From positions 1 through 16,197 of the forward strand of contig JAUSJS010000359.1 in assembly GCA_030647575.1 (NCBI GenBank): DNA of 16,197 nt, in the 5' to 3' direction. The notes under the pieces are model-generated. The model had not been told where the DNA came from and made no database searches. It saw nothing but the letters and a program-made list of their open reading frames with translations. Position 1 is the first letter of the stretch, and every line of letters begins with the position of its first letter. The stretch comes from Candidatus Limnocylindrales bacterium. Its GTDB lineage: Bacteria > Chloroflexota > Limnocylindria > Limnocylindrales > CSP1-4. The translations under genes were made by a program, and so were the position numbers. Of this stretch, positions 13,134 through 16,197 are shown one piece after another.

Positions 13134-13976
13134 ATGCGCGGTCGGTGCGCGATGACGGCTGGACGGCACAGCGAGGAGGATGATCAGGCGACGATGCCGC
13201 GCGATCGCACGCTCCCGCATGCCGCGCGCCGCCCCGCTCGACCGGGCCGGCGGTGCCGTCCGATCCACCGCCGGATCAGCCTGCCCCGGACGCTGGACCG
13301 GGAGGCGTTCCTCGGGGTGTTGTCGCACGAGCTGCGCACGCCGGTCACGACGATCTATGGCGGAGCCCAGATCCTGGCAACGCGCGAGCTGCCGGCAGGG
13401 CGGCGACGCGCGCTGGCGGCCGATGTCTGCCACGAGGCAGAGCGGCTCTATCGCATCGTTGAGGACCTCGTCGTCCTGTTGCGGGCCGAGCGCGGCGACC
13501 TGGTGCCTGCTCGTGAACCGGTCGCTCTGGGGCGTCTCGTCGCCGCCGCCGTCGAGCGCGAGCTCGGGCGCAACCCAGAGCTCCAGATCCGCTTCATGGG
13601 TGCGAGTGATGCGACGGCCGACGAGGCGGATGAGGAATTGCTGATGCACGTCGTGCGGAACCTGCTGGACAACGCCACCCGGAATGCGGCCGGCGGGAGT
13701 CCGATCGAGGTCGTCGTCGAGACAGAGGGCGACAAGGTCGTCGTGCGGGTCCTGGACCGTGGGTCGGAACCCACCGACCAAGGCCGCCAGGGCGCCATCG
13801 ATCCGGCCGGCACCCGTGCCGGCCTGGCGGGCGGCGGTCTCGGGTTGTTCGTCGCCGCCCGCCTGGTCGAGGCGATGGCCGGCCGAAGCTGGGCCCGCGG
13901 ACGGGATGGCGGCGGCGCCGAATTCGGCTTCGCCCTGCGCCGCACACCGGTCCCAGGCGCTATCGCGCCAGCCTGA
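13134..13976 (+). CDS. Orphan histidine kinase without sensor domain (HK2)
   Basis: A 280-residue kinase core paralogous to HK1. The H-box is at H65 (VLSHELRTPVTTI), the N-box at N176/N180 and the G2 box GGGLG at 233-237. The G1 box is degenerate: D208-R-G-S-E212 replaces the usual DxGxG, the second glycine being glutamate, and the lid region between G1 and G2 is short. ATP binding may be weak. No PAS or membrane segment is present. The first 50 residues are Arg/Pro rich and unlike a folded domain, so the real start may be later (ATG 13152 or 13194), or an N-terminal region may have been lost. The ATG at 13134 overlaps the end of the uncorrected upstream frame (TAATG). There is no response regulator nearby. 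The kinase core is certain, the start is not. Confidence 0.82.
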   Translation: MRGRCAMTAGRHSEEDDQATMPRDRTLPHAARRPARPGRRCRPIHRRISLPRTLDREAFLGVLSHELRTPVTTIYGGAQILATRELPAGRRRALAADVCHEAERLYRIVEDLVVLLRAERGDLVPAREPVALGRLVAAAVERELGRNPELQIRFMGASDATADEADEELLMHVVRNLLDNATRNAAGGSPIEVVVETEGDKVVVRVLDRGSEPTDQGRQGAIDPAGTRAGLAGGGLGLFVAARLVEAMAGRSWARGRDGGGAEFGFALRRTPVPGAIAPA

Positions 13977-13979
13977 CGC

Positions 13980-13993
13980 TCGGGCCGGCCCGA
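13980..13993. terminator. Palindrome between convergent genes
   Basis: TCGGGCCGGCCCGA is a perfect 14-bp palindrome three bases after the HK2 stop, followed by TCGTCTTGTC. It could terminate both HK2 and the convergent ferritin-like gene. Confidence 0.4.
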
Positions 13994-14018
13994 TCGTCTT
14001 GTCGCGCGGGCAACGAGA

Positions 14019-14231
14019 CTACGTCGAAAAGCGCTCCCGGAGAGCCTGCACTAGCCGTCGTGCGTGGCGCCGCTCGTCCTGGAGCAATTCGTTGAAGATC
14101 GCGCTGTCGCCATCCTGAGCGTATTGCTCGTACGCCTCGATCGCCTCGAGCTTGGATGTCAGTGCCTGGAGGAGGTCGTAGGTTGCATCGTCCACGACGC
14201 TTTCCTCGACCTCGAATGCGCTGGCCACCAT
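14019..14231 (-). CDS. Small two-helix ferritin-like protein
   Basis: A 70-residue protein. After a short acidic N-terminus it forms two helices: DLLQALTSKLEAIEAYEQYA (about 19-38) and SAIFNELLQDERRHARRLVQ (about 43-62), joined by a short DGD turn. The first carries E29 and E32 in an LEAIxxY pattern, and the second E53-R-R-H56, the ExxH motif of iron-binding ferritin-like helices. This matches the half-ferritin layout of encapsulated ferritins and small rubrerythrin-like proteins, where dimerisation builds the four-helix di-iron site. The typical C-terminal encapsulin-targeting peptide is not seen. The second of two adjacent ATGs (14231) is chosen because GGAG then lies six bases upstream. 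Iron storage or oxidative-stress function is inferred from motifs only. Confidence 0.68.
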   Translation of the reverse strand: MVASAFEVEESVVDDATYDLLQALTSKLEAIEAYEQYAQDGDSAIFNELLQDERRHARRLVQALRERFST

Positions 14232-14619
14232 CATCTGCTCCTATTTGCTGGTCGTATTGCGACGTTCGCCCATGAACGAACCTCCCGACCCAACTGGACC
14301 GCCGGGTCGAATCGTGAGTCCCACGGCCCCTCAGGCGCGAGGTCGGCACGCGCTCAGAGACTTTCGTCTGGCTTGCAGTCCCCCGGCTGCTCGGCCGCAG
14401 GCAGACGGGCCGCCTACCCGCAACAGGGGCCGCGACATGAGGCTGGTTCCCGCCGTCGTCGCAGGCGTCACGTTTCGACCGAGACTCTTGTGGGGCCAAC
14501 CGAAGTTGTCGTACGTCTTGTGCCGGACGACGGTAGCGGCGATATTCTGCCGCGCGACGTAGCGCGTGCCGACCTCGTCGGGGATAACATGATGTGCCCG
14601 ATGAAGGAGCGTATGAATC
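14232..14619. other. 388-bp region between divergent small genes
   Basis: It holds the leaders of the ferritin-like and Ala-rich genes. G+C is locally lower (about 14470-14600) than around it. A minus-strand frame from 14621 to 14331 has high G/C at third positions but no ribosome site, and its start would collide with the Ala-rich gene start; I do not accept it as a gene. Confidence 0.5.
14584..14589 (+). promoter_or_regulatory. -10 box TAACAT for the Ala-rich protein gene
   Basis: TAACAT lies 30 bases before the ATG at 14620, which would leave a leader of about 24 nt containing AAGGAG (14604-14609), ten bases before the start. Confidence 0.35.
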
Positions 14620-15015
14620 ATGGAGAAGAAGGGCAAGGGTGCGAAGCATGGTCTCGCGGCTGATCTGCTGAGCAATTGGCGCTCGGCAGAACGGGATACG
14701 GTGGCGGCAAAGGCGGCCGTGCCTGTGGCCGCTCTGGCTGTTGCTGCCGTCGAGGCCGCCGAGGACGCTGCCGTGGAGACCGAAGCGGCGGCCCGGGCGG
14801 CCATGGATGCCGCTGTCGGCGCAACGACGGTCGCCGAGCGCGCGAAGAAGGCAGCCAGTCAAGCCGCCGAAGCGGCGCAGCTCGCGTTCGCAACAGCAGA
14901 AGGGGACCATGCGCGGGCCGACCTGGCGGTGATGAAAGCCGAGCAGGCTGAAGGAGAGGCCCGCGACATGTTTCACGCGGCCGAGGAGGAGGGCTTTCCA
15001 AGGGAGTCAAACTGA
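14620..15015 (+). CDS. Alanine-rich coiled-coil protein
   Basis: A 131-residue protein of which 44 residues are alanine, with Glu, Lys, Val and Asp making up most of the rest. After a basic N-terminus (MEKKGKGAKHG) it is one nearly continuous predicted helix from about 12 to 122, with Ala at close to every helical turn and few helix breakers, as in Ala-coil or LEA-like proteins; the end is acidic (AAEEEGFPRESN). No signal peptide, cysteine or membrane helix is present. The ATG has AAGGAG ten bases upstream and a TAACAT promoter box. I do not recognise the family; a desiccation/stress or nucleoid-binding role would fit the composition, but nothing in the sequence proves it. Confidence 0.65.
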   Translation: MEKKGKGAKHGLAADLLSNWRSAERDTVAAKAAVPVAALAVAAVEAAEDAAVETEAAARAAMDAAVGATTVAERAKKAASQAAEAAQLAFATAEGDHARADLAVMKAEQAEGEARDMFHAAEEEGFPRESN

Positions 15016-15032
15016 CCCATCACCCACGGATC

Positions 15033-15058
15033 GCTCGCCTTTCTCGGGCATTGCGAGC
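15033..15058 (+). terminator. Possible weak hairpin after the Ala-rich gene
   Basis: GCTCGC and GCGAGC pair across a 14-nt loop 17 nt after the stop. The large loop and missing T-run make this a weak call. The rest of 15016-15180 shows nothing recognisable. Confidence 0.25.
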
Positions 15059-15180
15059 CGAACCCAGGAAGGGTCGACGGCGTCGGGAACCGGCACGAAA
15101 GACAGCAGGAATGAGCCGAGATCGGGAGCGTCAAGGACCCTCGATCTGTGCGGATCAGAGGCATCACGCGCCGCTGACGG

Positions 15181-16197
15181 TCAGAGCGCCAGAGGGTCCG
15201 CCTTGTCCGGGTCGATGCCGAGCTCGCGGATCGCCCTGGCGACCTTCGATCCGCGCATGGCTCCGCAGGCGGCGAGCGACGACAGGGTAGCCGCGGCGAT
15301 GTGCGGTGGATCGATCTCGAACAGGGCCCTCAGGTTCTCGCGCGTGTCGCTCCGCCCGAAGCCGTCCGTCCCGAGCGGCAGGAAGTGCGGCGGGAGCCAG
15401 CGGGCGACCATGTCCGGCAGCGCCTTCATCCAGTCGGTGGCCGCCACGATCGGACCACCCTCGTGCGGCAGGATCTGGCTGACATAGGGCACGCGCAGGG
15501 TCTTGGCATCCGGGTGAAGCCGGTTCCAGCGCTCGGCCTCCAGCGCGTCGCGGCGCAGCAGCGGGAAGGACGGCGCGCTGTAGACCTCGGCAGCGACACC
15601 GAACTTCTCGGCCAGCAGATCGCGCGCGGCCAGGACCTGCTGGAGGATCGCGCCCGAGCCGACCAGCCGCGCGGCGTGGGCTCCGCGGCCGACATCGGGG
15701 GCTGCCGAGAACCGGTAGATCCCGCGCAGGATCGCCTCGTCGGTGATGTCGGGCTTGGCCGGCTGGGCGTAGTTCTCGTTGTAGATGGTGATGTAGTAGA
15801 AGACGTCCTCGGGCTTCGGCCCGTACATCCGCTCGATCCCGTCGCGGACGACGGCCGCCAGCTCGTAGGCGAAGGCCGGGTCATAGGCCCGCACGTTCGG
15901 GATCGTCGAGGCCAGGATCTGGGTCTGGCCATCGTCGTGCTGCAGGCCCTCGCCGGCCAGCGTCGTTCGGCCGGCCGTGGCGCCCATCAGGAAACCGCGA
16001 CCGCGCGAGTCCCCGAACGCCCACATCTGATCCCCGGTTCGCTGGAAGCCGAACATCGAGTAGAAGATGTAGAACGGGATCGTCGCCAACCCGTGCGTGG
16101 CATACGACGTACCGGCGGCCTGGAAGCTGGCCATCGAGCCGGCCTCGCTGATCCCCTCCTCCAGCACCTGGCCGTCGGTCGCCTCGCGGTAGGACAG
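15181..16197 (-). CDS. aceE: Pyruvate dehydrogenase E1 component, homodimeric (AceE), C-terminal part
   Basis: The last 338 residues of a gene that enters from the right edge. E1 decarboxylates pyruvate with thiamine diphosphate and passes the acetyl group to the lipoyl E2 of the pyruvate dehydrogenase complex, linking glycolysis to acetyl-CoA. Characteristic AceE blocks are present: LSYREATDGQVLEEGISEAG, where the LEEG glutamate is the probable cofactor-activating residue; IPFYIFYSMFGFQRTGDQ; RGFLMGATAGRTTLAGEGLQ; IYNENYAQPAKP; and the C-terminal domain with FLPLGTDGFGRSDTRENLR. Full-length homologues have about 880-900 residues, so roughly 60 per cent lies outside the window. The reading frame is intact. 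The presence of the single-chain form is notable because many bacteria use the two-subunit E1. No E2 or E3 gene is downstream in the window. Confidence 0.95.
   Translation of the reverse strand: MSYREATDGQVLEEGISEAGSMASFQAAGTSYATHGLATIPFYIFYSMFGFQRTGDQMWAFGDSRGRGFLMGATAGRTTLAGEGLQHDDGQTQILASTIPNVRAYDPAFAYELAAVVRDGIERMYGPKPEDVFYYITIYNENYAQPAKPDITDEAILRGIYRFSAAPDVGRGAHAARLVGSGAILQQVLAARDLLAEKFGVAAEVYSAPSFPLLRRDALEAERWNRLHPDAKTLRVPYVSQILPHEGGPIVAATDWMKALPDMVARWLPPHFLPLGTDGFGRSDTRENLRALFEIDPPHIAAATLSSLAACGAMRGSKVARAIRELGIDPDKADPLAL

Noticed and set aside
13053..13134. C-terminal extension of the small hydrophilic protein to 13134
   Set aside because: It runs through a strong terminator and has low-quality composition; the corrected reading ends at 13052.
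14331..14621. Leftward 96-residue frame with high third-position G/C
   Set aside because: No ribosome site or leaderless box, its ATG overlaps the start of the Ala-rich gene, and no family is recognised. Could be a gene remnant; a homologue search would decide.

Overview
High-GC bacterial chromosome (roughly two thirds G+C by eye) with strong third-position G/C bias, densely packed and without tRNA, rRNA, CRISPR array or insertion sequence. Several genes start at or within a base or two of the expected transcript start, with a TANNNT box 6-8 nt before the start codon. Together with the protein content (TM0106-type nuclease-helicase, MarR-DUF72 pair, lipoprotein sugar dehydrogenase, compact cytoplasmic histidine kinases) this fits an uncultured Chloroflexota-like lineage (Limnocylindria-type is a guess), but the taxonomy is inference only.

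Left part (1-5056): the N-terminal end of a DUF1992/DnaJC28-like gene reads leftward off the window edge. Divergent from it is a 1172-residue protein that joins a Cas4-like Fe-S nuclease, an RNase H-like exonuclease and a UPF1-like SF1 helicase. Its stop codon overlaps the start of an MFS transporter gene. A 501-bp non-coding stretch (5057-5557) follows. It holds a G-quadruplex-forming tract, a 41-bp imperfect inverted repeat around a 114-nt spacer, and two strong hairpins, one with a UUCG loop.

Middle (5558-9840): a dimethylargininase/amidinotransferase-fold hydrolase (leftward) diverges from an 82-residue orphan protein through a shared promoter with an inverted repeat. Next come a MarR regulator and a DUF72 gene in one transcription unit with a palindromic operator candidate upstream, a convergent single-domain cupin, and a divergent lipoprotein of the soluble PQQ glucose/sorbosone dehydrogenase family.

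Right part (10024-15015): two paralogous soluble histidine kinases with no response regulator nearby bracket a GlsB/YeaQ-type stress membrane protein, a small two-helix membrane protein and a small hydrophilic protein with an apparent 2-nt frameshift. Then come a 70-residue two-helix ferritin-like protein (ExxH motif) and a 131-residue protein that is one third alanine. This reads as a stress/envelope module and is the least explained part of the window.

Right edge (15181-16197): the C-terminal 338 residues of homodimeric pyruvate dehydrogenase E1 (AceE), leftward, cut by the window end.
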